Below, piece after piece: positions 1 to 7,908 of a stretch of DNA of 64,000 nt. The position numbers and the translations under genes are program-made. Source of the DNA: JAOADN01 sp049323795 (GTDB lineage Bacteria; Pseudomonadota; Alphaproteobacteria; Rhodobacterales; Rhodobacteraceae). The notes beneath the pieces were generated by a model. It saw only the letters and a program-made list of their open reading frames with translations. It was not told the origin of the DNA and did not search any database. The stretch lies in contig JBMOOH010000037.1 of NCBI GenBank assembly GCA_049323795.1, positions 1 to 64,000 of the forward strand, written 5' to 3'. Numbering within the stretch: the stretch's first letter is position 1; every line of letters begins with the position of its first letter.

Positions 1-55
1 GGCGGGAGCGCCGGACCGCGCCGCCGCCGACCGCGGCCCGGCGCGCCCGGCCGGC

Positions 56-1621
56 ATGCGCCCGCCCCAGGCTGCTCCGTCCCCGGCCGCCCCGCCCTCG
101 CGTGCCAGGCCCCCGGCCGACGAGGATGGATTCGGCGCGGAACCGTTTCCCACCGCAGAGCAGGACATGCTTCTCGGCCCCGGCGAGCGCCGCGTCGAGG
201 ACGAGATCACCCGCATCCGGGGCGAAGGGCTGACGGCGCGCCAGCTTCGCATGGCCCGCCGAGTTGCCGAGCGGCACGGGATCGAGGCGGCGAACGACTT
301 CGATGCCGTCCGGCTGCTGCGCAAGCGCGGGATCGACCCCTTCGACCGCGCAAGCCTTCTGGAACTGGTCAGGGCACGGCCCGCCGAACAGGCCCCCGCC
401 GGCGACCGTGCCAACCTGCCGCAGACCGTGAAGCCGGCGCAGGGCCTGCCGGGGCCTCGGGCCTACGACGACTCGCGGCGGGCCGCCGAAATCCTCAACA
501 TCCAGCGCGACATCGCCCGCCGCCGGCAGCGCAGGATGATCCTGCTCTTCGCGCGCCTGGCGGTGTTCGTGCTTCTGCCCACCCTGCTGGCCGGCATCTA
601 CTACTACCGCATCGCAACCCCGCTCTACGGCACGAAATCCGCCTTCGTGATCCAGCAGGCCGAGGCGCAGGCGACCGGCCTCGGCGCGATGTTCCGGGGC
701 ACGCAGTTCGCCACGTCGCAGGATTCCATCACTGTCCAGAGCTACCTGCAGTCGCGCGACGCGATGCTGCGGCTCGACGCCGACCTCGGGTTCAAGGCGC
801 ATTTCAGCCAGCCCTGGATCGACCCCGTCCAGCGGCTTTCCCCGGATGCGACGAACGAGGACGCCTATCGGGTCTACAAGCGCAACGTCAGGATCGGTTA
901 CGACCCCTCGGAGGGCCTCGTGAACCTCGAGGTCATCGCCGCCGATCCGGTCGTGAGCCAGAAGTTCTCGGAGGCGCTGATCGGTTATGCCGAGGAGCAG
1001 GTGGACCAGCTCACCCAGCGCCTGCGCGAGGACCAGATGAAGGGCGCGCGCGACAGCTACCAGGATGCCGAGCGCAAGGTCGCTGCCGCGCAGCAGAAGG
1101 TGCTCGCGCTTCAGGAAAAGCTCGGGGTGCTCGATCCCAAGACCGAGACGACGGTGATCATGAACCAGGTCTCGACCTTCGAGGTCCAGCTGCGCAAGAA
1201 GGAACTCGAGCTTCAGGCCCTGCTCGACAACAGCAATCCGAACCAGGCGCGGGTGGACGGCGCCAGGGCCGATATCGAGCGGCTCCGGATGACCATCGCG
1301 GACCTCCGGGCCGAGATGACGCAGGGCGGGGCCGGCACCGCCTCGCTCGCATCGGTGACAGGCCAGCTCCGCATCGCGGAGGCCGATCTCGAGACGCGTC
1401 AGCTCATGCTGAGCCAGGCCCTCCAGCAGCTCGAGACGGCGCGGATCGAGGCCAACCGGCAGGTGCGCTATCTCTCGCTCGGCGTGAGCCCCGTGGCACC
1501 CGACGAAGCCACCTATCCGCGCGCCTTCGAGAACACGCTCTTGGCCTTCCTCGTCTTCGGTGGCATCTACCTGATGATGTCCCTGACCGCATCGATCCTG
1601 CGCGAGCAGGTATCGGCCTGA
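56..1621 (+). CDS. Capsule polysaccharide export inner-membrane protein (KpsE/CtrB/BexC-like)
   Basis: A polysaccharide co-polymerase-type protein. About 155 charged, proline-rich residues lie on the cytoplasmic side, followed by a membrane segment near residues 161-183, a long periplasmic part rich in heptad-like Gln/Glu/Leu (about 320-470, probably coiled coil), and a second membrane segment near 490-512. This is the two-helix topology of KpsE/CtrB proteins, which work with the KpsMT ABC transporter and the outer-membrane channel. The frame is open to the window edge and the ATG at 56 has no clear ribosome site, so the true start may lie upstream of the window. kdsA follows after 23 bases, which fits capsule export because Kdo forms the lipid linker of ABC-type capsules. 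Confidence 0.82.
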   Translation: MRPPQAAPSPAAPPSRARPPADEDGFGAEPFPTAEQDMLLGPGERRVEDEITRIRGEGLTARQLRMARRVAERHGIEAANDFDAVRLLRKRGIDPFDRASLLELVRARPAEQAPAGDRANLPQTVKPAQGLPGPRAYDDSRRAAEILNIQRDIARRRQRRMILLFARLAVFVLLPTLLAGIYYYRIATPLYGTKSAFVIQQAEAQATGLGAMFRGTQFATSQDSITVQSYLQSRDAMLRLDADLGFKAHFSQPWIDPVQRLSPDATNEDAYRVYKRNVRIGYDPSEGLVNLEVIAADPVVSQKFSEALIGYAEEQVDQLTQRLREDQMKGARDSYQDAERKVAAAQQKVLALQEKLGVLDPKTETTVIMNQVSTFEVQLRKKELELQALLDNSNPNQARVDGARADIERLRMTIADLRAEMTQGGAGTASLASVTGQLRIAEADLETRQLMLSQALQQLETARIEANRQVRYLSLGVSPVAPDEATYPRAFENTLLAFLVFGGIYLMMSLTASILREQVSA

Positions 1622-1644
1622 CGGGCCGGCCGACCGGAGGAAGG

Positions 1645-2487
1645 ATGAGCCAGATGAAGACGGTGCAGATCGGCGGCCTTGCCGTCGGGAACGATGCGCC
1701 GCTGACCGTGATCGCCGGTCCGTGCCAGATCGAGAGCGCCGACCACACGCAGATGATGGCCGGCCGCCTGGCCGAGATCTGCGCCGCTGCCGGGGCGCAG
1801 TTCATCTTCAAGTCGAGCTACGACAAGGCGAACCGGACCTCGCTGAAGGGCAGGCGTGGCATCGGGATCGAGGCGGGACTTGCGATCCTGTCCGGCATCC
1901 GCGCCCGGACGGGCGTGCCGGTCCTGACCGACGTGCACGACCCTGCGCAGGCGAGGATGGCGGCCGCGGCGGTCGACGTGATCCAGATTCCGGCGTTCCT
2001 GTCGCGCCAGACCGACCTTCTGCTGGCGGCCGGGGAAACCGGCGCCGCCGTGAACATCAAGAAGGGCCAGTTCCTCGCCCCCTGGGACATGGAGAACGTG
2101 GCGGCCAAGGTGGAAAGCACCGGGAACCGGCGCATCCTGCTGACCGAGCGCGGAACGTCCTTCGGCTACAACACGCTCGTCGCGGACATGCGGTCGCTGC
2201 CGATCATGGCGCAGACGGGCTGGCCGGTCATCATGGACGCCACGCATTCGGTCCAGTCGCCCGGCGCGCAGGGCGGATCGACCGGCGGCGACCGGCGCTT
2301 TGCACCCGCGATGGCGCGGTCGGCGGTGGCCCTCGGCATAGCGGGGGTATTCATCGAGACGCACGACAACCCCGATGCCGCGCCGTCCGACGGCCCGAAC
2401 ATGGTCCGGCTGGAGGACATGCCCGCGCTGATCGACATGCTGATGCGGCTGGACCGGATCGCCAAGACCGCGCCCGTGCGCCTGTGA
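1645..2487 (+). CDS. kdsA: 3-deoxy-8-phosphooctulonate synthase
   Basis: Condenses arabinose 5-phosphate with phosphoenolpyruvate to Kdo-8-phosphate, for lipid A core and capsule linker. The 280 residues match the usual family length. Visible motifs are IAGPCQIES near the N-terminus, KSSYDKANRTS around residue 60, GQFLAPWDM around 139 and the DATHSVQ block around 200. The start has GGAGGAAGG just upstream. It sits 23 bases after the capsule export gene and is probably co-transcribed with it. Its 3' end meets a convergent glutathione transferase gene that lacks its own stop, so the whole of kdsA is open on the antisense strand. Confidence 0.97.
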   Translation: MSQMKTVQIGGLAVGNDAPLTVIAGPCQIESADHTQMMAGRLAEICAAAGAQFIFKSSYDKANRTSLKGRRGIGIEAGLAILSGIRARTGVPVLTDVHDPAQARMAAAAVDVIQIPAFLSRQTDLLLAAGETGAAVNIKKGQFLAPWDMENVAAKVESTGNRRILLTERGTSFGYNTLVADMRSLPIMAQTGWPVIMDATHSVQSPGAQGGSTGGDRRFAPAMARSAVALGIAGVFIETHDNPDAAPSDGPNMVRLEDMPALIDMLMRLDRIAKTAPVRL

Positions 2488-2499
2488 CCCCGCCGAGGG

Positions 2500-3450
2500 C
2501 CGGATCCGGTCGGGCTCCGGTCCGGCCGGCACGATCCCGACCGGGTTCGGCGACCTGATCGAAGAGTAGCCCTGCTTGATGCAGTCGATGTCCGCCGTCT
2601 CGCGCACGCCCGGAACCGCGATCACCGAGCGGATCAGGCGCGTCAGTCCGGGATAGTCCGCGATGCGCCGCGCGGTGCACTTGAACAGGCCATGGTACGC
2701 CGCATCGAACCGGACAAGGGTGACGAAGGCGCGGATGTCGGTCTCCGTCATGTCCGGGCCAAAGAGGAAGGGCCGGCCGTCACCCATCCGTGCCTCAAGC
2801 TCGTCGAGCATCGCGAAGACACCGCGGCAGGCGTCCTCGTAGGCCACCTGGGTCGTCGCGAAGCCCGCCCGGTAGACGCCGTTGTTCAGCAACGGATACA
2901 TCCGGTCGTTCAGGTCGTCGATCGCGGGGGCCAGAGCCGCCGGATAAAGGTCAGGGCCCGAGGCCAGCGCCCCGAAGCCCGAGTTCCGCATCCGCAGGAT
3001 GTCGGCGGATTCGTTGTTCACGATGGTGCGGCTGGCCCTGTCCCAGAGCACCGGAACCGTGGCCCGGCCGGTGAACAGCGGCGCGGCCCGGGTGTAGATC
3101 TCGTGCATCCACGTGGCCCCGTTGACGCCGTCGGCCGTCGATCCCGGATAGCTGCCGAACCGCCAGCCTTCGGGCCCGAGCTTCGGCTCGACGACCGAAA
3201 CCGGGATCGCGCCCTCAAGCCCCTTGATCTTCCGCGCGATCAGCGTGCGCGACGCCCAGGGACAGACCAGCGCCACGTAGAGGTGGTAGCGTCCGGCCTC
3301 GGCCGCGAACCCGCCCGTGCCCGTCGGCCCGGCGCTTCCGTCCGGCGTCACCCAGTTCCTGAACGTGGAGACCTGCCGGACGAACCCGCCCTTCGCGTCC
3401 GTCGCCTGAACGGGCTGCCAGTCGCCCGTCCATTTCCCGTTAATGAGCAA
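2500..3450 (-). CDS. Xi-class glutathione transferase / glutathionyl-hydroquinone reductase, without a normal stop
   Basis: Reduces glutathionyl-hydroquinones with GSH. The N-terminal thioredoxin fold carries the CPWA catalytic cysteine motif (VCPWASRT), and the C-terminal helical half has the family blocks NNGVYRAGFATTQ, LVRFDAAYHGLFKC and RRIADYPGL. Homology ends at the conserved SPNPVGIVPAGPEPD tail, about 310 residues from the TTG start at 3450. No in-frame stop follows. The frame stays open through all of kdsA to 1567, which would give 627 residues. No minus-strand stop exists in any frame between about 2560 and 2353, so the native 3' end looks deleted. The coordinate 2500 marks the end of homology, not a stop codon. 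The start overlaps the upstream dioxygenase by 11 bases (translational coupling). Confidence 0.8.
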
Positions 3451-4315
3451 CCGGCTTCTCCTTCGGCGTCAGCGTGACGGGCGTTCCCCAGGGATCCGAG
3501 AGGGTCCGACCGGCGCCCGCCCGCCCGGCGCCCGTCCGCGTGGCGCCCGTCCGCGTGGCGCCCGTCCGCGTGGCGATCCTCGCAAGCGCGTCCGCATCGG
3601 CGAGGATCTCGAGATCGGCGAGTCCGGTCGAGGGAAAAGCCCGCCGGCCCGCGCCCCGGCTGTTCCAGACGTTCGCGCCGAGATGATGGTGGTACCCGCC
3701 CGACCCGAGGAACGATGCGCCCGGATAGTGGGTCACGATGTCGAAGCCGAGCGTGCCGGCGTAGAACTCCTCTGCCTCCGGCACGTTCCCGACCTGCAGG
3801 TGGACATGCCCCACGACCATGCCGTCGGGCGCGCCGGTCCAGGCCGCGCTGGCCGACCGCGCGATGTCGTTCAGGTCCAGGGGGTCGGTCGCCATCCTCA
3901 GGTTCCCGTCGCGGTCCTTCGGCCAGGCGTCGCGCGGGCGGTCCGCGTAGACCTCGATGCCGTTCCCCTCGGGGTCGGCCAGATAGATCGCCTCGCTGAC
4001 CAGATGGTCGGACGCCCCCTGAAGCGGGACACGGGTCTGCGCGGCATGGACGAGCCAGCGCCCGAGCTGGTCGCGCGACGGCATCAGGAAGGCCGTGTGG
4101 AACAGTCCGGCCTCGGCCTTGGTCCAGTGCCGGGCGGCACGGTCGGCGCGGAGTTCCAGAAGGACCTTCCCCCCCGCGCCATAGGTCGAGACCTCGCCCG
4201 CCATCGAGATCGGCTGAAGCCCGAGCGCCTTTTCGTAGAAGCCGCCGACGAGGCCGGGGTCGGAGACGGTCAGCGCGACACGGCCGATTTCAAGCGGGGC
4301 GGACGAGGTGGACAT
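3440..4315 (-). CDS. Ring-cleaving dioxygenase of the VOC superfamily (CatE-like catechol 2,3-dioxygenase)
   Basis: Two VOC modules in 291 residues, as in Bacillus CatE. Probable metal ligands are the His in GLFHTAF, the Glu in GNGIEVYADRP, the His in VGHVHLQVG and the HHH of GYHHHLGANVW, although only three of these would bind Fe/Mn. The start at 4315 has AGGAG nine bases upstream. The protein probably opens catechol or hydroquinone rings. It lies 25 bases after a DoxX gene and overlaps the glutathionyl-hydroquinone reductase gene, so a quinone detoxification role is likely. Near the C-terminus a TGATR pentapeptide repeat, encoded by a 15-base tandem repeat, is inserted before the final TLSDPWGTPV block. 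Confidence 0.88.
   Translation of the reverse strand: MSTSSAPLEIGRVALTVSDPGLVGGFYEKALGLQPISMAGEVSTYGAGGKVLLELRADRAARHWTKAEAGLFHTAFLMPSRDQLGRWLVHAAQTRVPLQGASDHLVSEAIYLADPEGNGIEVYADRPRDAWPKDRDGNLRMATDPLDLNDIARSASAAWTGAPDGMVVGHVHLQVGNVPEAEEFYAGTLGFDIVTHYPGASFLGSGGYHHHLGANVWNSRGAGRRAFPSTGLADLEILADADALARIATRTGATRTGATRTGAGRAGAGRTLSDPWGTPVTLTPKEKPVAH
3512..3571. repeat. 15-base tandem repeat inside the dioxygenase gene
   Basis: Three exact copies of GGCGCCCGTCCGCGT at 3527-3541, 3542-3556 and 3557-3571, preceded by a degenerate copy at 3512-3526. On the coding strand they encode repeats of TGATR. The period is a multiple of three, so copy-number changes keep the reading frame. Confidence 0.95.
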
Positions 4316-4340
4316 GGTCGTTCTCCTGTCGAGTGATCGC

Positions 4341-4778
4341 TCAGCGGCGCGCGGACTTGCCGAGCGCCAGGGCGCCGTCGCCGAGAAGCGCTTGGACGCC
4401 CAGAGCCGCGGCCCAGAATACAGGGAATTCCCAGCCGCCGTTCGGGTTCGAGAAGAAGAACCCGTTCGGCCAGTGTGCGAACCACGCGGCCCCCAGAAGC
4501 AGGGGGATCAGCGCGACCGACACGATCCGCGTCCCGAAGCCGACGATCAGGGCAAGGCCGCCCAGAAGCTCGGCGGCGATGGTCACGTAGCCGAGAAAGC
4601 CCGGCAGGCCAAGCGACTGGAAATACCCGGCGGTGCCGGCCGGCGTGAAGATCGCGATCTTGAGCCAGGCATGGGCGAGGAACCATACCCCCATCGTCAC
4701 GCGGAGGAGGAGGGCGGCGTATTCGGCGCGCGACCCGGCGGGGGCCCCGGAGGCGCCGTTGGTGGTGAGCGTCGTCAT
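4341..4778 (-). CDS. DoxX family membrane protein (CatD-like)
   Basis: A 145-residue integral membrane protein with four hydrophobic segments: AALLLRVTMGVWFLAHAWLK, YVTIAAELLGGLALIVGFG, VALIPLLLGAAWFAHW and PVFWAAALGVQALLG. This matches DoxX. The ATG at 4778 is preferred over an upstream TTG because GGAGA lies eight bases before it. In Bacillus catDE a DoxX protein is paired with a catechol dioxygenase, and the same pair occurs here. Its own activity is unknown in most cases and is inferred to be redox related. Two inverted repeats upstream could be operators. Confidence 0.88.
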   Translation of the reverse strand: MTTLTTNGASGAPAGSRAEYAALLLRVTMGVWFLAHAWLKIAIFTPAGTAGYFQSLGLPGFLGYVTIAAELLGGLALIVGFGTRIVSVALIPLLLGAAWFAHWPNGFFFSNPNGGWEFPVFWAAALGVQALLGDGALALGKSARR

Positions 4779-4827
4779 GTTGGTCTCCAATCATATGGGG
4801 GCGGAAGGGGCCGAGGGCCCGACGCGC

Positions 4828-4852
4828 TCCATATGCTTCATTCTGATATGGA
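4828..4852. promoter_or_regulatory. Inverted repeat upstream of the doxX-dioxygenase operon
   Basis: Perfect 7-base arms TCCATAT and ATATGGA separated by 11 bases, in an AT-rich patch 50-75 bases before the doxX start. The position suits an operator or promoter element. The cognate factor is unknown; the upstream LysR protein is the obvious candidate. Confidence 0.5.
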
Positions 4853-4877
4853 TGAAAACGCGACAATCTAGAAGATT

Positions 4878-4900
4878 ATAACTTCCGATACGGAAGATAT
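4878..4900. promoter_or_regulatory. Palindrome between lysR and doxX
   Basis: CTTCCG-ATA-CGGAAG at 4882-4896 is perfect. With one mismatch the arms extend to about 10 bases on each side (4878-4900). It abuts the lysR stop codon at 4900-4902 and lies about 105 bases before doxX. It could be an operator or a weak terminator of lysR. The local sequence is far more AT-rich than the surroundings, which favours a regulatory role. Confidence 0.5.
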
Positions 4901-5805
4901 CAGGACTCCCCGCCCTCGCTGCGCCCGTGAAAATGGGCCGCCAGGAAATCCACGAAGGCCCGGACCTTGATCGGAAGGTGACGACCGGGCGGATAGAGGA
5001 CATGGACGCCGAGCGGCTCCTCGGCGAAACCGGCCAGCACGCGCCGCACCCGCCCCTCGCGCAGGCTTGGTGCCGAGACGAAACCCGGGACCATCGCCAG
5101 GCCCAGACCTGCCTCGGCGGCCATGAGGCAGACCTCGGCGCTGGAATACCGCACCCGCCCGCTCACCTGGACGGCGACCGGCAGACCGCCGTCCCGGAAC
5201 CGCCAGACCGAGGGATCGCGGACGTTGGTGTCGATGATGCAGGCGTGCCCGGCAAGGTCGCGCGGGTGCAGCGGAGTGCCGGCGCGCGACAGGTAGGCGT
5301 CCGACGCCACGAGATCGACCCTCGCCTCGGCCACCTTCCGCGCGACGAGGGTCGAGTCCGTCGGGCGGCCCACCCTCACGGCGACATCGAACCCCTCGTC
5401 GACCAGGCTGGCAAGCCGGTCCGAGAACTGCACGTCGAGGATGACCTCGGGATGCCGGACGGCGAAGGCGTTCAGCGCCCCGGCAAGGTCGGTCCGCCCG
5501 AAAGTCAGCGGCGCCGTCACCCGCAGCCGCCCCCGGGGCGTCTGGGCCACGGTCCGGACGGACCGGTCCAGCTCGTCGAATTCGTCAAGGAGTCCGCGCA
5601 GCCGGTCGAAATAGGCCTGTCCCGCCTCGGTCGGGGACAGCGCCCGCGTGGTGCGGTTCAGAAGCCGCACCCCGAGCTCGGCCTCCAGGCGCTGCACGAG
5701 TTTCGAGGCCTGACCCGAGCTCGTCCCGAGCCGGGCTGCCGCGGCCGCGAAACTCCCGAGCTCGATGACAGCCACGAACATCCTGTCGCAGTTCAGGCGG
5801 TCCAT
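4900..5805 (-). CDS. LysR family transcriptional regulator
   Basis: A standard 301-residue LysR protein. The N-terminal winged helix-turn-helix contains GSFAAAAARLGTSSGQASK and LEAELGVRLLNRTTRALS, and the effector domain starts around residue 90 with RGRLRVTAPLTFGR. It belongs to the group that often controls neighbouring oxidoreductase or detoxification genes. The ATG at 5805 is chosen over a GTG 12 bases upstream because a GGGGA site precedes it. It lies directly upstream of, and in the same direction as, the doxX-dioxygenase-GST genes, so local control is likely but inferred. The inducer is unknown. Confidence 0.9.
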   Translation of the reverse strand: MDRLNCDRMFVAVIELGSFAAAAARLGTSSGQASKLVQRLEAELGVRLLNRTTRALSPTEAGQAYFDRLRGLLDEFDELDRSVRTVAQTPRGRLRVTAPLTFGRTDLAGALNAFAVRHPEVILDVQFSDRLASLVDEGFDVAVRVGRPTDSTLVARKVAEARVDLVASDAYLSRAGTPLHPRDLAGHACIIDTNVRDPSVWRFRDGGLPVAVQVSGRVRYSSAEVCLMAAEAGLGLAMVPGFVSAPSLREGRVRRVLAGFAEEPLGVHVLYPPGRHLPIKVRAFVDFLAAHFHGRSEGGES

Positions 5806-5837
5806 AGAGGTCCCCACGGGAAAGCCGCGGCAAGGCT

Positions 5838-5938
5838 AGAGCCTGTCCGGCGCAGATGGAAGCGCCGGACAGGCTCTGGCTTCCTGGTGGTCGCCTGTCT
5901 CCCGACAAAACCGGAGTCCACTTTTTCGGACAGGCTCT
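5838..5938. repeat. Intergenic palindromic repeat cluster
   Basis: AGAGCCTGTCCGGCGC at 5838-5853 and its exact 16-base complement at 5862-5877 form a perfect hairpin with an 8-base loop. A third copy of CGGACAGGCTCT follows at 5927-5938. Between them lies a motif read on the minus strand as AAAAAGTGGACTCCGGTTTT, which resembles the AAAAGTGGA...CCGGTTTT signature I associate with interspersed palindromic repeats in other Alphaproteobacteria. It fills the gap between the lysR and cyclic-nucleotide-domain genes and may also end transcription. Confidence 0.7.
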
Positions 5939-5969
5939 CGGCTGCTTCCGGACCGGATGCAAAGCCCGG

Positions 5970-6719
5970 TCAGGCGGACCCTGCCCCCGCCTGTTCGGAG
6001 AGCCTGCGCGTCGCCTCGGCCAGCTTGCCGCGCAGGTCGCCGGTGATCGACGCCTCGAGCTCGGCCGCGATGTCGGGATTCCGGGCAAGGAACGCCCGCA
6101 GGTCCCCGCAGTCGATCTGGAACAGCAGCGTCCGGTCGGCAACGACGACCGAGGCGGTTGCGGGCGCGCCGGTGGCATAGGTCAGCTCCCCCACCAGCGC
6201 GCCGTCTCGCAGGACGGCGACCAACTGCCCCCGACGCTCGATCCGGCAGTGTCCCCGGACCACCAGCGACAGGTCGCGAAGCGGCTGCCCCTCGGTCGCC
6301 AGGGCAAGTCCCGCTTCCGCATCGACGAAACGGCCAAGCCGGAGGAACCGCTTGGCGCGGTCCTTCTTGAGCCTCGGCACCAGCACCCCGGCCACCCTCT
6401 GCTCGTCCTCGGAGAGCCGCACATAGCGCATCACGAACCAGTGCCGGGCGATGCCGATGAGGCTGATCGTGACCCAGGATGTCTCGATGAAGGCCGAGAA
6501 CGGATTGAAGTGGGTGCTGAGCGAGATCAGGACCGACCCCGACCCGATCAGGTTGAGCACGGGATAGGGATAGCCGTCGCCCCGTATCAGCCCAAGCTGA
6601 AGCGCAAGATACGAGCCGATGTAGAAGAAGACGCCGAGGACACCGATGTAACCGATGAGGTCGGCACCGAGTGCCGCGACCACGAAGCCCGAGATCGGCC
6701 CAACCGCCTGCCCTTCCAT
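5970..6719 (-). CDS. Membrane protein with C-terminal cyclic nucleotide-binding-like domain
   Basis: Three hydrophobic segments fill the first 110 residues (around GADLIGYIGVLGVFFYIGSY, VLNLIGSGSVLISL and SWVTISLIGIARHWFVM). A charged linker is followed by a CAP_ED-like beta barrel from about residue 130 (EGQPLRDLSLVVRGHCRIE). The phosphate-binding cassette reads GELTYATGAPATASVVV. The arginine normally found before the Thr/Ser-Ala pair is missing (Ala-Pro there), so cAMP binding is doubtful. The start at 6719 is preferred to a codon 12 residues earlier. Function unknown; similar CNB membrane proteins occur in marine Rhodobacterales. Confidence 0.8.
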   Translation of the reverse strand: MEGQAVGPISGFVVAALGADLIGYIGVLGVFFYIGSYLALQLGLIRGDGYPYPVLNLIGSGSVLISLSTHFNPFSAFIETSWVTISLIGIARHWFVMRYVRLSEDEQRVAGVLVPRLKKDRAKRFLRLGRFVDAEAGLALATEGQPLRDLSLVVRGHCRIERRGQLVAVLRDGALVGELTYATGAPATASVVVADRTLLFQIDCGDLRAFLARNPDIAAELEASITGDLRGKLAEATRRLSEQAGAGSA

Positions 6720-6828
6720 CCGCCCGCCCCCCTGATCGCCCGCACAGCACTCCAAACAGCGGGCGGCGGCGGGTCAAGGGTTTTCTCGGCCCGCCTCCTG
6801 CCGCGGGCGACAACGGGGGTTCCCGCCC

Positions 6829-7764
6829 TTACCCGAAGGGATCGGCGGCGATCCGTGCGCGCGCTGCCCGATACTCGGCGGCAAGCCTGTCGCAGAGATC
6901 GCCGGCCGCCGGGATGTCCGCGATGCGGCCGACGCCCTGCCCGGCCGACCAGACGGTCTTCCACACCCGCGCCTCGCTCCCAAGGTCGAGCGTGCCGTGC
7001 GGCGGCAGGTTGTCGGGATCGAGTCCGTTGAGGACAAGGCTCGGGCGCAGGAAGTTCGCCGCCACGCCCGAGATGGCGGAGGTATGGATGATGTCGGCGG
7101 CGGTCGCGTCGCGCGTCATCTCCTTCTGCGCGTCGCTGGCAAGCGATTCCCGCGTCACGATGAAGCGCGTTCCGATCGACACCATGTCCGCCCCCATGGC
7201 CCGCGCGGCAAGGATGTCCGACCCGGTGGTGACGGCCCCGGCGAGGACCACCGTCCCCCCGAACATCTGCCGGAGTTCGCCGACCAGCGCGAAGGGCGAA
7301 AGCGCGCCGGCATGGCCGCCCGCTCCGGCCGCAACCGCGATGATGCCGTCCACCCCCGCCGCTGCCGCCTTCTCGGCGTGCCGGAGCGAGATCACGTCGT
7401 GAAAGACGAGCCCGCCATAGGCGTGGATTTCGTCCACGATTCCCGCCGTCGCGCCGAGCGACGTGATGACCAGCGGGACACGATGCGCGACCACGCGGCC
7501 GAGGTCGTCCCGCAAGCGCGGGTTCGAGCGGTGAACGATCAGGTTCACGCCGAACGGTGCGGCGCGTCCGTCCGCAGCAAGGCGCCGTCCGATCCCGCCC
7601 AGCCATCGATCGAGATCCTCGCCCGTCCGGGCATTGAGCGCCGGGAAGGTGCCGACAAGCCCGGCGCGGCAGGCGGCGACCACGAGATCGGGCCCGGACA
7701 CGAGGAACATCGGCGCGACGATCGCCGGCAGCCTCAGTCCGGACAGGAGGGCGGGCAGCGGCAT
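6829..7764 (-). CDS. Nitronate monooxygenase family protein (FMN TIM barrel)
   Basis: FMN-dependent oxidation of propionate 3-nitronate or related nitroalkanes is the family reaction. The N-terminal block LRLPAIVAPMFLVSGPDLV, the FMN phosphate-binding glycine run AVAAGAGGHAGALSPFAL around residue 165, GAVTTGSDILAARAMGADMVSIGTRF and the C-terminal VGRIADIPAAGDLCDRLAAEY are typical. Length about 311. The ATG at 7764 fits the family start better than a GTG seven codons upstream. Annotated relatives also include enoyl-ACP reductase II (FabK), but single-protein NMO-type is the better reading. The gene stands between unrelated genes on the same strand. Confidence 0.88.
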   Translation of the reverse strand: MPLPALLSGLRLPAIVAPMFLVSGPDLVVAACRAGLVGTFPALNARTGEDLDRWLGGIGRRLAADGRAAPFGVNLIVHRSNPRLRDDLGRVVAHRVPLVITSLGATAGIVDEIHAYGGLVFHDVISLRHAEKAAAAGVDGIIAVAAGAGGHAGALSPFALVGELRQMFGGTVVLAGAVTTGSDILAARAMGADMVSIGTRFIVTRESLASDAQKEMTRDATAADIIHTSAISGVAANFLRPSLVLNGLDPDNLPPHGTLDLGSEARVWKTVWSAGQGVGRIADIPAAGDLCDRLAAEYRAARARIAADPFG

Positions 7765-7908
7765 CGGTCGGGCTCCATCGGACACGAGGGCAGGATCGAG
7801 GGCCGTGGCCGGCCAGCGCCTCGCCCCCCGCCACTTGCGCGGCCCGGACGGCGAGGCCCGGAGTAGAAGCGCGCACCGGGTGCCCGGTCAACCGCCGGGC
7901 CGCGCCCG

